From JBBSWB01 sp038046465 (GTDB taxonomy: Archaea; Nanobdellota; Nanobdellia; Woesearchaeales; GW2011-AR9): DNA of 10,941 nucleotides. The DNA lies in assembly GCA_038046465.1 (NCBI GenBank), contig JBBSWB010000045.1:1-10941 (forward strand), written 5' to 3'. The notes beneath the pieces are model-generated. The model was not told where the DNA came from. It saw nothing but the letters and a program-made list of their open reading frames with translations, and ran no database searches. The stretch's first letter is position 1. Each line of letters starts with the position of its first letter. The position numbers and the translations under genes were made by a program. Shown one piece after another: positions 1-7,271 of the stretch.

Positions 1-18
1 CCTCAGGGCAACCTGAGG
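1..18. other. GC-rich hairpin with GCAA loop at window edge
   Basis: A perfect 7-bp stem (CCTCAGG at 1-7, CCTGAGG at 12-18) encloses GCAA at 8-11. Read on the + strand the loop is a GNRA tetraloop, a hallmark of folded RNA. A weaker 4-bp stem with a TTTT loop follows at 24-35. The element is cut by the window edge, so it could be the 3' part of a structured RNA, a hairpin before a U-rich stop (TATTTTTA at 26-33), or part of an RNA on the other strand. I cannot name an RNA family from it. Confidence 0.45.
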
Positions 19-69
19 TAGGCAGTATTTTTACTTAAGACTTTCTACAGAGCCCCTGCAATCGATACA

Positions 70-77
70 TTTATAAA
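70..77. promoter_or_regulatory. Palindromic TATA box TTTATAAA
   Basis: This is the same 8-mer that precedes several genes in the window. It is a perfect palindrome, so direction is ambiguous. On the + strand it would give a leader of more than 100 nt before gyrB. On the minus strand it would start a transcript near position 47-50 that runs off the window through the 1-18 hairpin. No open frame of useful length follows on either strand. Confidence 0.4.
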
Positions 78-103
78 GCCAAAAACCCACTTAAATTCTT
101 AGA

Positions 104-118
104 TTTATCGTCGATAAA
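104..118. repeat. Inverted repeat TTTATCG-T-CGATAAA
   Basis: Perfect 7-bp arms (104-110 and 112-118) surround one central base. The shape suits a dimeric DNA-binding regulator rather than an RNA hairpin, since a 1-nt loop cannot close. It lies about 100 bp before gyrB. The regulatory role is inference. Confidence 0.35.
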
Positions 119-141
119 ACTAATTCGAGGATTATTAAAAT

Positions 142-163
142 AAGTGATCAAAAAGTGATCAAA
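142..163. repeat. Perfect tandem 11-bp repeat upstream of gyrB
   Basis: AAGTGATCAAA occurs twice head to tail (142-152 and 153-163) with no mismatch. Each copy contains the palindrome TGATCA, and the 11-bp period is close to one DNA helical turn, so both copies would face the same side of the helix. It ends 54 bp before the gyrB ATG, just upstream of the likely promoter, where an operator or activator site would be expected. No regulator can be named. Confidence 0.5.
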
Positions 164-182
164 ACCGCCGAATAAAATTGAT

Positions 183-190
183 AAAATTTA
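183..190 (+). promoter_or_regulatory. Weak TATA-like element of gyrB
   Basis: AAAATTTA is centred about 31 bp before the gyrB ATG. That would put transcription start within a few bases of the start codon and give a leaderless or nearly leaderless mRNA. No SD-like sequence lies just before the ATG, which agrees. The match is poorer than the TTTATAAA boxes elsewhere in the window, and the whole stretch is AT-rich. Confidence 0.4.
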
Positions 191-217
191 AGTGAAAAAA
201 TTTATTTAAATCTTAAA

Positions 218-2146
218 ATGGAACCAGAAACAACTAAAAATCCTGAACAAAAACCAAAAGCAGCCGAGTATGGAGCAGCACAAATAACCGTGCTAGAAGG
301 GTTAGAAGCAGTCCGCAGAAGACCAGGGATGTATATTGGAGACACCAGCATTCGCGGCTTGCATCATTTAGTGTATGAATTGGTGGACAATTCTGTTGAC
401 GAAGCCTTAGCAGGTTTTTGTACTAAAATCAAAGTGTTTATTCATGCTGATAATACTATAACTGTTTTTGATAATGGTCGTGGTATTCCAGTTGAGATTC
501 ATCCAAAATTAGGTATACCGGCAGTCCAGGTAGCACTTACTAAGCTGCATGCCGGCGGGAAATTTGATAAGCTGTCTTATAAAGTATCTGGCGGATTGCA
601 CGGAGTTGGCCTTAGTGTAGTTAATGCTCTTTCGATTGCTTTAGAAATTCAGATTAAGCGGGACGGTAAAGCCCATTTCCAAAGGTATTCTCGCGGACAG
701 CCTATTTCTGAACTGCAGCTGACTGGAGAAACTGCCGAAACTGGAACGATTATTCATTTTAAGCCCGATCCAGAAATTTTTCCCGAATCTATTTTTCATT
801 ATGACATCCTTGCTAAACGACTTAGAGAATTGGCTTTCTTAAATAAAGGAATAGAAATCGAGCTGATCGATGAGCGAGAAGAACGCCAGCAAGACCTATT
901 CAAATATGAAGGGGGAATCAAAGAATTTGTTCAATATGTAGATAAAAATAAAAATCCTCTTCATGAAGTAATTTATTTTGAAAAGACTAAAGATAACACC
1001 ATTATTGAAATTGCTTTATGCTATAATTCCAGTTATCAAGAGAACGTATTTTCTTTTGTGAACAATATTAATACTATTGAAGGCGGTACCCACCTTTCCG
1101 GATTTAAAACTGCTTTAACTCGGGTTTTGAATAATTTTGCCAAGAAAATTTTTAGTGGAAAAGAAGACATTAAATTAACTGGAGAAGATGTAAAAGAAGG
1201 CCTTACCGCAGTAATTTCGGTTAAGGTTCCGGAACCCCAGTTTGAGGGCCAGACTAAAACCAAATTAGGAAATAGCGACGTATTTGGGATGGTCAATTCT
1301 ATCGTTTATGATGAATTAAATATTTATTTTGGAGAAAATCCCTCGATAATTAAAATCATTGTTGGAAAAGGTTTGGATGCAGCCAGAGCCAGAGAAGCAG
1401 CCCGGCGGGCAAGAGACTTAACCCGAAGAAAAGGGGCTTTAGACGGCGCAGGGTTACCAGGTAAATTAGCTGATTGCAGCAACCGAGATCCGCAAAAATG
1501 TGAAATTTACATTGTAGAAGGAGATTCAGCAGGTGGATCAGCAAAACAAGGCCGTAACCGGGAATTTCAAGCTATCCTGCCATTAAGAGGAAAAATTCTT
1601 AATGTAGAAAAAGCCCGCTTACACAAAATTATGGAAAATAAAGAAATTATTGCCATGATTACTGCCTTAGGCACGGGCGTGGCTGATGAATTTAAGATAG
1701 AAAAATTGAGATACAGTAAAGTGATTATTATGACTGATGCCGACGTAGATGGTTCACATATTATGACCTTGCTGTTAACTTTCTTTTATCGCTACATGAA
1801 ACCTTTAGTTGAACAAGGGCATGTTTATGTTGCTATGCCTCCATTATATCGAATGCAAAAAGGAAAACAAGTCGAATATGTTTATACTGATGCAGAAAAA
1901 GACCAGAAAGTGATTGAGCTGGGAGAAGGCATCACTATTCAAAGATACAAAGGTTTGGGGGAAATGAACCCCAGACAATTGTGGGATACCACCATGAACC
2001 CAGAAGTAAGAACCTTAAAAAGAGTTGCCGTTGAAGATGCTCTGGCAGCAGACCAGATGTTTACGGTACTAATGGGCGATGAAGTAGAACCTAGAAGAGA
2101 ATTTATTGAGAAGCATGCCCACGAAGTTGTTAATTTGGATATTTGA
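218..2146 (+). CDS. gyrB: DNA gyrase subunit B
   Basis: ATPase subunit of the type IIA topoisomerase that introduces negative supercoils, acting as A2B2 with GyrA. At 642 aa it has the length of Gram-positive and archaeal GyrB, without the extra domain of the roughly 800-aa enterobacterial form. The GHKL ATPase shows E54, N58 and E62 in ELVDNSVDEA, D85 in FDNGRGIP and the glycine-rich GGLHGVG at 125-131. Transducer residues Q345 and K347 (QTKTKLG) contact ATP in known GyrB. The TOPRIM domain has E434 (EGDSAGG) and D507, D509, D511 (DADVDG), all needed for Mg2+ and cleavage. The C-terminal RYKGLGEMNP motif is present near 577-586. All catalytic residues are intact, so the protein should be active. 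The ATG precedes a short, poorly conserved N-terminal extension and has no SD. gyrA is not next door: upstream is at least 217 bp of non-coding DNA and downstream is a zinc-ribbon gene. Bacterial-type gyrase in archaea is generally attributed to transfer from bacteria. Confidence 0.97.
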   Translation: MEPETTKNPEQKPKAAEYGAAQITVLEGLEAVRRRPGMYIGDTSIRGLHHLVYELVDNSVDEALAGFCTKIKVFIHADNTITVFDNGRGIPVEIHPKLGIPAVQVALTKLHAGGKFDKLSYKVSGGLHGVGLSVVNALSIALEIQIKRDGKAHFQRYSRGQPISELQLTGETAETGTIIHFKPDPEIFPESIFHYDILAKRLRELAFLNKGIEIELIDEREERQQDLFKYEGGIKEFVQYVDKNKNPLHEVIYFEKTKDNTIIEIALCYNSSYQENVFSFVNNINTIEGGTHLSGFKTALTRVLNNFAKKIFSGKEDIKLTGEDVKEGLTAVISVKVPEPQFEGQTKTKLGNSDVFGMVNSIVYDELNIYFGENPSIIKIIVGKGLDAARAREAARRARDLTRRKGALDGAGLPGKLADCSNRDPQKCEIYIVEGDSAGGSAKQGRNREFQAILPLRGKILNVEKARLHKIMENKEIIAMITALGTGVADEFKIEKLRYSKVIIMTDADVDGSHIMTLLLTFFYRYMKPLVEQGHVYVAMPPLYRMQKGKQVEYVYTDAEKDQKVIELGEGITIQRYKGLGEMNPRQLWDTTMNPEVRTLKRVAVEDALAADQMFTVLMGDEVEPRREFIEKHAHEVVNLDI

Positions 2147-2158
2147 TTACCAACATAT

Positions 2159-2177
2159 ATTTATACTAAGTATAAAT
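2159..2177. repeat. Nine-bp-arm palindrome overlapping a TATA box
   Basis: Arms at 2159-2167 and 2169-2177 (ATTTATACT, AGTATAAAT) are perfectly complementary around a single A. It begins 13 bp after the gyrB stop and its right arm overlaps the TATA-like TATAAATTTA of the next gene. It could be an operator occluding that promoter. A 1-nt loop makes a terminator hairpin less likely. AT-richness raises the chance of coincidence. Confidence 0.4.
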
Positions 2178-2180
2178 TTA
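2171..2180 (+). promoter_or_regulatory. TATA box of the zinc-ribbon gene
   Basis: TATAAATTTA is centred about 46 bp before the ATG. Transcription would start near 2200, leaving a leader of about 20 nt that contains the SD GGAGG at 2207-2211. The gene is therefore probably transcribed independently of gyrB. Confidence 0.55.
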
Positions 2181-2206
2181 TATTAAGTCTAAGCGCACGA
2201 TTGCCC

Positions 2207-2211
2207 GGAGG
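2207..2211 (+). promoter_or_regulatory. Shine-Dalgarno GGAGG
   Basis: A full GGAGG core lies 9 nt before the ATG at 2221. It supports that start codon and shows that this organism uses SD-led initiation alongside leaderless mRNAs. Confidence 0.75.
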
Positions 2212-2220
2212 CATAGAATA

Positions 2221-2427
2221 ATGGCCGACAAAAAGAATTCTTTAGAAGAAAAAGTTGCAACTCGAGAACATATTGTTACAGACCAAGGAAATGGGGTTGC
2301 GTATTGCAGCAACTGTAATTATAATTTTGGGCCGGATCCTCTTAAAGAATATAAAATCTGTCCGGGATGTAACTACACCTTAACGGAAGGTAAAATTGAT
2401 ATTCTTCCAGGCGGATCTGATTTTTAA
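2221..2427 (+). CDS. Small zinc-ribbon protein
   Basis: A 68-aa soluble protein with two CxxC knuckles, C29/C32 (CSNC) and C47/C50 (CPGC), 14 residues apart. This is the standard arrangement for binding one Zn2+ in a zinc ribbon. The N-terminus is charged and the C-terminus is a short glycine-rich tail. Small zinc ribbons of this kind are common in archaea and often bind nucleic acid or proteins, but nothing here fixes a partner. The start is well supported by an SD and a TATA box. It sits between gyrB and a small membrane protein, each with its own likely promoter, so the neighbourhood gives little functional information. Zinc binding is a confident inference from the motif. The biological role is unknown. 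Confidence 0.75.
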   Translation: MADKKNSLEEKVATREHIVTDQGNGVAYCSNCNYNFGPDPLKEYKICPGCNYTLTEGKIDILPGGSDF

Positions 2428-2469
2428 TTTCTGAACTTGACTTCAAGTGTATCTGTAAAAAGATGAAGA

Positions 2470-2477
2470 TTTATAAA
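2470..2477 (+). promoter_or_regulatory. TATA box, leaderless promoter
   Basis: TTTATAAA is centred 26.5 bp before the ATG at 2500, which puts transcription start at or next to the A of ATG. There is no SD before that ATG. Confidence 0.7.
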
Positions 2478-2499
2478 TGAGCTATTATTTTTACATAAA

Positions 2500-2736
2500 A
2501 TGACCCTTGATACTCTTGTTAAGAAACTGCGAAAGCACGAAGATAAATTAATGGATTATACAGGAGTAACATATATAGTTGGAGTTTCGCTCGCCAGTAG
2601 TAGTTATTTACTGTATGGTACTATTCATGCAGCTTCGAAAGGAGATTACGAAGGGGCAGCCTTTGCTGGAATTCTTTCTATCCTTTGCGCTTTCTCGGGA
2701 GGATATCACACCAAAGGCTTTATTAAAAAGACATAA
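2500..2736 (+). CDS. Small two-helix membrane protein, unknown function
   Basis: I do not recognise this 78-aa protein. Residues 1-20 are charged and probably helical in the cytosol. Residues about 21-43 (TGVTYIVGVSLASSSYLLYG region) and 51-69 (EGAAFAGILSILCAFSGG region) are hydrophobic, small-residue-rich membrane helices joined by a short loop containing KGDYEG. A basic tail, KGFIKKT, ends the protein. The positive residues at both ends predict both termini inside the cell. A canonical TATA box at leaderless spacing strongly supports the start and shows that this is a real, independently transcribed gene. It converges with smc, 55 bp away, and no functional link is implied. Confidence 0.75.
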   Translation: MTLDTLVKKLRKHEDKLMDYTGVTYIVGVSLASSSYLLYGTIHAASKGDYEGAAFAGILSILCAFSGGYHTKGFIKKT

Positions 2737-2791
2737 TCAAGCAAAGAGTGATTATTCTAACAGTTCTTCAGCACCAAAAATTAACCAAACT

Positions 2792-5700
2792 TTAAATCTT
2801 CAAGCTCGTAATCTTACTTACTCCGTCTTTCATGCTCACACCAAATAAAGTGTCGGCTTCAGAAATAACTGCATCATTGTGAGAAATAACAATGTATTGC
2901 GCTTGGTCAGCATAATTCCTAATCAATTTTGACAACACTTCTGAGTTCTGCTTATCTAGAGCAGCATCAATTTCATCCAGAACATAAAATGAAGCAGGCT
3001 GGTATTCCTGGATAGCAAAGATAAATGACAAGGCTGTTAAAGTTTTTTCTCCGCCGGAAAGAGATTTGATATCCATCAGCCGATTTCCAGAAAATTTTAC
3101 TTTGATAGTTAAGCCGTCTTCAAACGGAGCATTAGGATTTTCTAATTGTAAGTAAGCTTTTCCTTTCTTGAATAGGCTGCTGAAAATATTTTGGAAATTT
3201 TCATTTGCTTTTGTAAACGTTCTCATAAATTGTTCTTTTTTCTTAGACTCGATTTCGTTCATTAAAGTTAACACATCAGTTTTTTCGGTTTCTAAACTGC
3301 TTTTCTTTTCAATTAATTTATTAAATTCAGTTTCGACCTGCTCGTATACTTCCAATGCTTTCATATTAACTGCAGACATTTGCGAAAGCATTACTTCGAA
3401 CTTATTGATTTCCTGCTGCAATTCTGGTACGGTTTTATTTTCAAATAATTCTACATTTTTATAGCGATTAAATTCTTCCTGCAATCCAGCTAATTTTGCT
3501 TTAACTTCAGCATTTTTCAAAGAAATTAAATTTACTTCCCGCTCATTGGTTCTTATTTTTTCTCGGATAGTTTCGATTTCATTTTCAGCTTTATTTACTT
3601 CTGTGCTTAACTTTTCTCTTTGATTAAATAATTCTTTATACTTTGAATAGAACTCTTTGCTTTCTTTTTCTCGGACAAATAAGTCTTTTTCTTTTTGAGT
3701 TATACTGGTAGCAAGCCCTTTAATTTCGGTTAAGAATTTTTGCTCTTCTTTTTGGTGCTGTTTAATAATTTCTTTAATTTTTTCTCTTTCTGGAGAGATT
3801 AATTGGTCAATGTGTGAAGAAGCATTCTTTAAATCATTCTCTAACCGCAATAAGTCTTCCCGGCACTTCTGTTTTGATTCTTCAAAAGCACTCATTTGTG
3901 CTAACAAGCGTGGATCTCTCAGCTGGCTTACTTCTGACCTTAAATTTTGTTTTTTGGATTTTAATTCTGCTAGATCTTTATTGATGATGCCAATATTTTT
4001 CTGAACAGAGGAAAGAGTTTCGTTGATTTCTTTAAGTTTTTTTTGCTGTTCAGTTTTTAATTCTGTTGAAGCTTCCAAATCAGTAGTATCTAAATGTAAA
4101 GTTTTTTCTAATTTAATCATTTCTGCTTCTAATTCTGCTTTTTTATTTCGCAGAGCAGAAATTTCCACTAAATTAACTTCCCGTTTTTGTTCAACGTTAG
4201 CAATCACGCCTTGTTGATTGGAAAGTTCCTGCTCTAATCTTTCCAAGTCTTGTAAAGAATCTTTTTCTTTGAAACCTAAGGAAGCTTGGCGATTAACAAA
4301 TCCGCCGCGCATTACCCCACTGGCTTCAGCAAGATTTCCATCCAGTGCGGCCATCTTAATTTTACCGACGCCAATCTTTCTGGCGGTATCGATATCATCA
4401 ACAACCAAAGTGTTGCTGAATACGTAAGCAAAAGCTTTCTGGTATTTTTCTTGGAAAGAAATTAAATTTAGCGCAAAGTCGTGAACGCCCGGTTGATTTA
4501 ATAATTTCTTGTCTTCAGCAGTGATGCCAGTATATTTTATTTTATTAAGCGGGATAAATGAAGCAGACCCTAATCTATTATTTTTTAAATATTTAATACA
4601 GTCCGCAGCGGTTTTATCATCATCAACCACGATATGCTGCATTTTATTGCCTGCCGTAACTTCTAGGGCTTGAGCATATTTTTTATTTACTTGTCCTAGT
4701 TCAGCAACTGTTCCATGGATCGTTCCTGTGCCTAACTTCTTTTTATTGTCTAAAATGCTGCTAACTGCCCTATTGCCGGATAATCCAGCTTGAATAGACA
4801 TAGTTTTAGCATTAAGCTTGGATTGCTTTTCCTGTAAATCGATTAAATTCCTGCGCGCATTAGCTAATTGAGAAGCAAAACTACTGTCTAAATCTAAACA
4901 CTGGCTTAATTGCAAAGTAGCTGCTTTAAATTGATTCTTGTAATTTTGCAGGGATTTAACTTGCTCTTTATTTTGTTTTTCTACTTCAGTTACTTTTTTG
5001 ATTCGTTCATCCAAGGATTCTAATTGGAATTCAATTCGGTCTTTCTCTCTCAGTAATTCTTGCTGCTGCTGACGAATCTGCTGAATCTCCTGCTGCTTTT
5101 GCTCGATTAATTTATCGGATTCTTCAATTTCTACTTCCAGTTCCTGTGAAGATTCAATTTTATTTTTCTTTTTGAATTGGGCAATGCTTTTATCTAATTC
5201 CTGCGCGCTCTTCTGTTTCTGCTGAATCTGTAATTCGGTGTCTTTTTGCAGCTGATTATAAGAAGAAGTTTTTCCTTCTAACTCTTTTATTTCAATATCA
5301 AATTGGTCTTTTCTTTGCCCGATTTTATTGATTTCATCTTTTAAAGTAGACATCCGCGTTTTTTCTTCTGCCAGTTTAACTTTTAAATCTTCAATCTGGC
5401 GATGAACCTGAAGCTGCTCTTTCTCTCCTTTCTGCTCAATTTCCTGATTAATTTCATTTATTTCTTTTTTGTGTTGAACCGCACTGGCTTTTAATTCTTC
5501 AATCTTCTTTTCGTGTTCTTTGATATTAGTTTCAAACTTAGCAATGGTTTGATCAAACTCAGCTTTAACTGCTTCTCTTTCTTTCATCTGCAGATGTACA
5601 TAAGTGGCTTTATTAGAATCTATTTTATCTTTAAGCCCTTTAAATTTAAGCGCCTGGTCGCGGTCGCTCTTAAGTTCTTTTAGATAGGTTTTTCTTTCTT

Positions 5701-6286
5701 TTAAAATAATTTCAGCATTGTTTAGCTTTTCTTCGACTTTAGTTAATTCTAACAAAGCTTTGTGTTTTTTTTCTTCGTAAATAGAAACGTCGCTGATTTC
5801 TTCAATGATTTTTCTTCTATCTACTGAAGGCATATCCACAAATCGAGTGATGTCCCCTTGAAGAATAATATTATAACCGTCGGGATTTATTTTTGCCAAC
5901 GAAAGTAAATCTAAAATTTCTGACCGCGTTCTTTTCTTTCCGTTGATCCGGTAAACGCTTCCTTTTTTAGTTATGGATCGGTTGATAACTACTTCTTCTG
6001 AATCTACCGGGAAAAGTTTATTTTTATTACAGAAAACTATTTCTACCATCGCTGAAGAGGCGGGCTTTTTATCTTTTCCCCCATTAAAGATCATATTGGC
6101 AGCTTTTTCTGCCCGCATAGATTTAGCGGATAATCTACCTAAAACAAAACACAACGCATCTCCTACGTTGGATTTACCGGAACCATTGGGACCAAGAATG
6201 CAGTTGTATTTTCCTTCAAAAGGGATTTCCGTCTTGTAAGCAAAACTCTTAAATCCGTGGAGAGTTATTCTTTTAATGATGGTCAT
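2792..6286 (-). CDS. smc: Chromosome segregation protein SMC
   Basis: A full-length SMC ATPase of 1164 aa that dimerises at its hinge, forms a ring and loops DNA for chromosome condensation and segregation. The N-terminal head has Walker A GPNGSGKS at 32-39 and the Q-loop QGD at 143-145. A long coiled coil runs from about 165 to 495, then a globular hinge about 500-665, then the returning coil about 670-1020. The C-terminal head has the ABC signature LSGGEK at 1076-1081, Walker B plus D-loop YVLDEIDAALD at 1101-1111 and the switch histidine in ISHN at 1134-1137. All catalytic motifs are present. The first coil contains a glutamine-rich stretch at about 395-410. SMC rather than Rad50 is indicated by the hinge domain in place of a zinc hook (CxxC). 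The kleisin partners scpA and scpB are not adjacent. A TATA box lies 44.5 bp upstream. The ATG has only a weak SD-like GAGTG before it. Confidence 0.97.
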   Translation of the reverse strand: MTIIKRITLHGFKSFAYKTEIPFEGKYNCILGPNGSGKSNVGDALCFVLGRLSAKSMRAEKAANMIFNGGKDKKPASSAMVEIVFCNKNKLFPVDSEEVVINRSITKKGSVYRINGKKRTRSEILDLLSLAKINPDGYNIILQGDITRFVDMPSVDRRKIIEEISDVSIYEEKKHKALLELTKVEEKLNNAEIILKERKTYLKELKSDRDQALKFKGLKDKIDSNKATYVHLQMKEREAVKAEFDQTIAKFETNIKEHEKKIEELKASAVQHKKEINEINQEIEQKGEKEQLQVHRQIEDLKVKLAEEKTRMSTLKDEINKIGQRKDQFDIEIKELEGKTSSYNQLQKDTELQIQQKQKSAQELDKSIAQFKKKNKIESSQELEVEIEESDKLIEQKQQEIQQIRQQQQELLREKDRIEFQLESLDERIKKVTEVEKQNKEQVKSLQNYKNQFKAATLQLSQCLDLDSSFASQLANARRNLIDLQEKQSKLNAKTMSIQAGLSGNRAVSSILDNKKKLGTGTIHGTVAELGQVNKKYAQALEVTAGNKMQHIVVDDDKTAADCIKYLKNNRLGSASFIPLNKIKYTGITAEDKKLLNQPGVHDFALNLISFQEKYQKAFAYVFSNTLVVDDIDTARKIGVGKIKMAALDGNLAEASGVMRGGFVNRQASLGFKEKDSLQDLERLEQELSNQQGVIANVEQKREVNLVEISALRNKKAELEAEMIKLEKTLHLDTTDLEASTELKTEQQKKLKEINETLSSVQKNIGIINKDLAELKSKKQNLRSEVSQLRDPRLLAQMSAFEESKQKCREDLLRLENDLKNASSHIDQLISPEREKIKEIIKQHQKEEQKFLTEIKGLATSITQKEKDLFVREKESKEFYSKYKELFNQREKLSTEVNKAENEIETIREKIRTNEREVNLISLKNAEVKAKLAGLQEEFNRYKNVELFENKTVPELQQEINKFEVMLSQMSAVNMKALEVYEQVETEFNKLIEKKSSLETEKTDVLTLMNEIESKKKEQFMRTFTKANENFQNIFSSLFKKGKAYLQLENPNAPFEDGLTIKVKFSGNRLMDIKSLSGGEKTLTALSFIFAIQEYQPASFYVLDEIDAALDKQNSEVLSKLIRNYADQAQYIVISHNDAVISEADTLFGVSMKDGVSKITSLKI

Positions 6287-6326
6287 AGTTACACTCTTTT
6301 ATTTAGATATAATGTTTCGTTTTCAA

Positions 6327-6334
6327 TTTATAAA
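6327..6334 (-). promoter_or_regulatory. TATA box of smc
   Basis: TTTATAAA is centred 44.5 bp before the smc ATG, predicting a leader of roughly 18 nt. The palindromic box could be read either way, but the nearest + strand gene has its own box at 6406-6413. Confidence 0.6.
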
Positions 6335-6335
6335 G

Positions 6336-6363
6336 GTTACTATTTAGAAAGGGGCGTAGTAAC
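6336..6363. repeat. Inverted repeat between smc and the divergent gene
   Basis: GTTACTA (6336-6342) and TAGTAAC (6357-6363) are perfect 7-bp arms separated by 14 bp containing GAAAGGGGCG. The left arm lies 1 bp upstream of the smc TATA box, the position of the BRE and of many archaeal activator sites. This is a candidate regulatory site for smc. The role is inferred from position only. Confidence 0.4.
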
Positions 6364-6405
6364 GAGAAAACTAGTGGGAAATATATTTCAGAATAAATAA
6401 TAAGG

Positions 6406-6413
6406 TTTATAAA
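6406..6413 (+). promoter_or_regulatory. TATA box, leaderless promoter
   Basis: TTTATAAA is centred 26.5 bp before the ATG at 6436, the same spacing as for the gene at 2500. No SD precedes the ATG. Confidence 0.7.
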
Positions 6414-6435
6414 TTAGCTATTTCCCTAATTAGAC

Positions 6436-6690
6436 ATGGTTTTTAAACCAGCACATACGGAAGTAAATCGGCACGCCATTGACCCTAACGATATCAGTAA
6501 AGGGCTGGACTTTAAGGGGTTTGCCCCTTGGATAAGAGAAAAAAAAGGCGATCCTCAATACAGCGGGCGATTCTGTAAAACTTCTCCTACAATAACTTAT
6601 TCCCCAAATACTAGCCCTGTGCTTCTTTTAGATGCATTTGCTGAAGATAAGAGAGCAATAAAAAATATTGCTGGTTGGACTGACTATTGA
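6436..6690 (+). CDS. Hypothetical protein (84 aa), first of a pair
   Basis: I recognise no family. The protein is soluble, with no signal peptide or membrane helix, one cysteine (FCKTS, in the middle) and several aromatic and proline residues. The middle third, rich in Pro, Thr and Ser (TSPTITYSPNTSP), looks extended or disordered, and the C-terminal third is a possible short helix (AFAEDKRAIKNIAGW). A strong TATA box at exact leaderless spacing supports both the reality of the gene and this ATG. The next gene starts 24 bp after the stop on the same strand and has no clear promoter, so the two probably form one transcript and may act together. The pair lies between smc and the endonuclease V-like operon, neither of which clearly informs function. 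Confidence 0.65.
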   Translation: MVFKPAHTEVNRHAIDPNDISKGLDFKGFAPWIREKKGDPQYSGRFCKTSPTITYSPNTSPVLLLDAFAEDKRAIKNIAGWTDY

Positions 6691-6714
6691 CGTAATGTTT
6701 CTGATGGTCGAATA

Positions 6715-7263
6715 ATGGCTTCCCTGGGCGATTTTTATGCTGATTTTAAAGTCTTAAAGGAAATGGTTGAGCACGGTAATAAATCTGAACAACGTTTAGC
6801 TGAAAAATTTCTCGATGATTTGGACGCGGATTTAAACTCAAAAGGATTATTTTGTGATAGCCGATTATTTTATTCATCTGGCTTTGAAGTCCATATAGTA
6901 CATCATTTTGGATGCACTATACCTAAATTGATTAAAGTGATAAAAACGATTGCACCCGTTTATACCGGAATGGATATAGCCAATATGGCTCGCTTAAGTT
7001 ATGGAGATACCTTCTTACAAGCTTTATTTAATACCTTAGATAGACCAAGCCAGATTATACAAACCTTGGAGTTTATTACTGATCGAAGCAGCAAAGAGAT
7101 CTGTTGCTGGACTGCTGAAATTAATGGACCGCTCCCGCGCGCAAATTATCCGGAAAGAGTAACTTGGTTAGGAAAACATTCTGATGTATTTGCTTTAAAT
7201 TGTGAAGGTCCACCTTCAGTTGAACATTTTACTGCTCGTGCTCGTGGCGTGCGCGTAAAATGA
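6715..7263 (+). CDS. Hypothetical protein (182 aa), second of a pair
   Basis: I do not recognise this protein. It is soluble and without a signal peptide. Residues 1-45 are charged and helical-looking (FKVLKEMVEHGNKSEQRLAE). A mixed region follows with histidines at 60, 63 and 64 (EVHIVHHFGC) and cysteines at 47 and 67, then a helical part about 70-125. The C-terminal third contains the adjacent pair C130/C131, C163 and a basic tail (ARARGVRVK). The His/Cys cluster at 47-67 could bind a metal, but no classical motif is complete. The gene follows the 84-aa gene by 24 bp with no TATA box between them and only a weak SD-like GATGG before the ATG, so co-transcription is likely. An upstream ATG at 6703 meets a stop after three codons and is not a usable start. 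It converges with the endonuclease V-like gene, 29 bp away. Confidence 0.7.
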   Translation: MASLGDFYADFKVLKEMVEHGNKSEQRLAEKFLDDLDADLNSKGLFCDSRLFYSSGFEVHIVHHFGCTIPKLIKVIKTIAPVYTGMDIANMARLSYGDTFLQALFNTLDRPSQIIQTLEFITDRSSKEICCWTAEINGPLPRANYPERVTWLGKHSDVFALNCEGPPSVEHFTARARGVRVK

Positions 7264-7271
7264 ATTCTAAG

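Noticed and set aside
68..70. Minus-strand ATG giving an 11-codon peptide inside the left intergenic region
   Set aside because: Too short, no SD, no conservation evidence.
1..77. Minus-strand start of an RNase P RNA (GAAAGTC followed about 20 nt later by a hairpin, after a TATA box)
   Set aside because: With the TATA box at 70-77 there is room for only about 10-15 nt before GAAAGTC, which cannot hold helices P1-P3. The match to the conserved core is short.
1036..1544. Minus-strand frames of 62-86 aa inside gyrB
   Set aside because: They are antisense to an unmistakable, fully conserved GyrB frame.
2579..2848. 89-aa + strand frame overlapping the small membrane protein and the end of smc
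   Set aside because: It overlaps a gene with a canonical promoter in another frame and runs into the antisense of smc. Composition is not protein-like.
5062..5101. CTG/CAG-like trinucleotide repeat as a microsatellite
   Set aside because: It is imperfect and corresponds to the Gln-rich part of the SMC coiled coil, so coding sequence explains it.
3168..6239. Several + strand open frames of 64-98 aa inside smc
   Set aside because: They are antisense shadows of the AT-rich, Lys/Glu-rich coiled-coil coding sequence, with Ser/Phe-rich products and no promoters or SDs.
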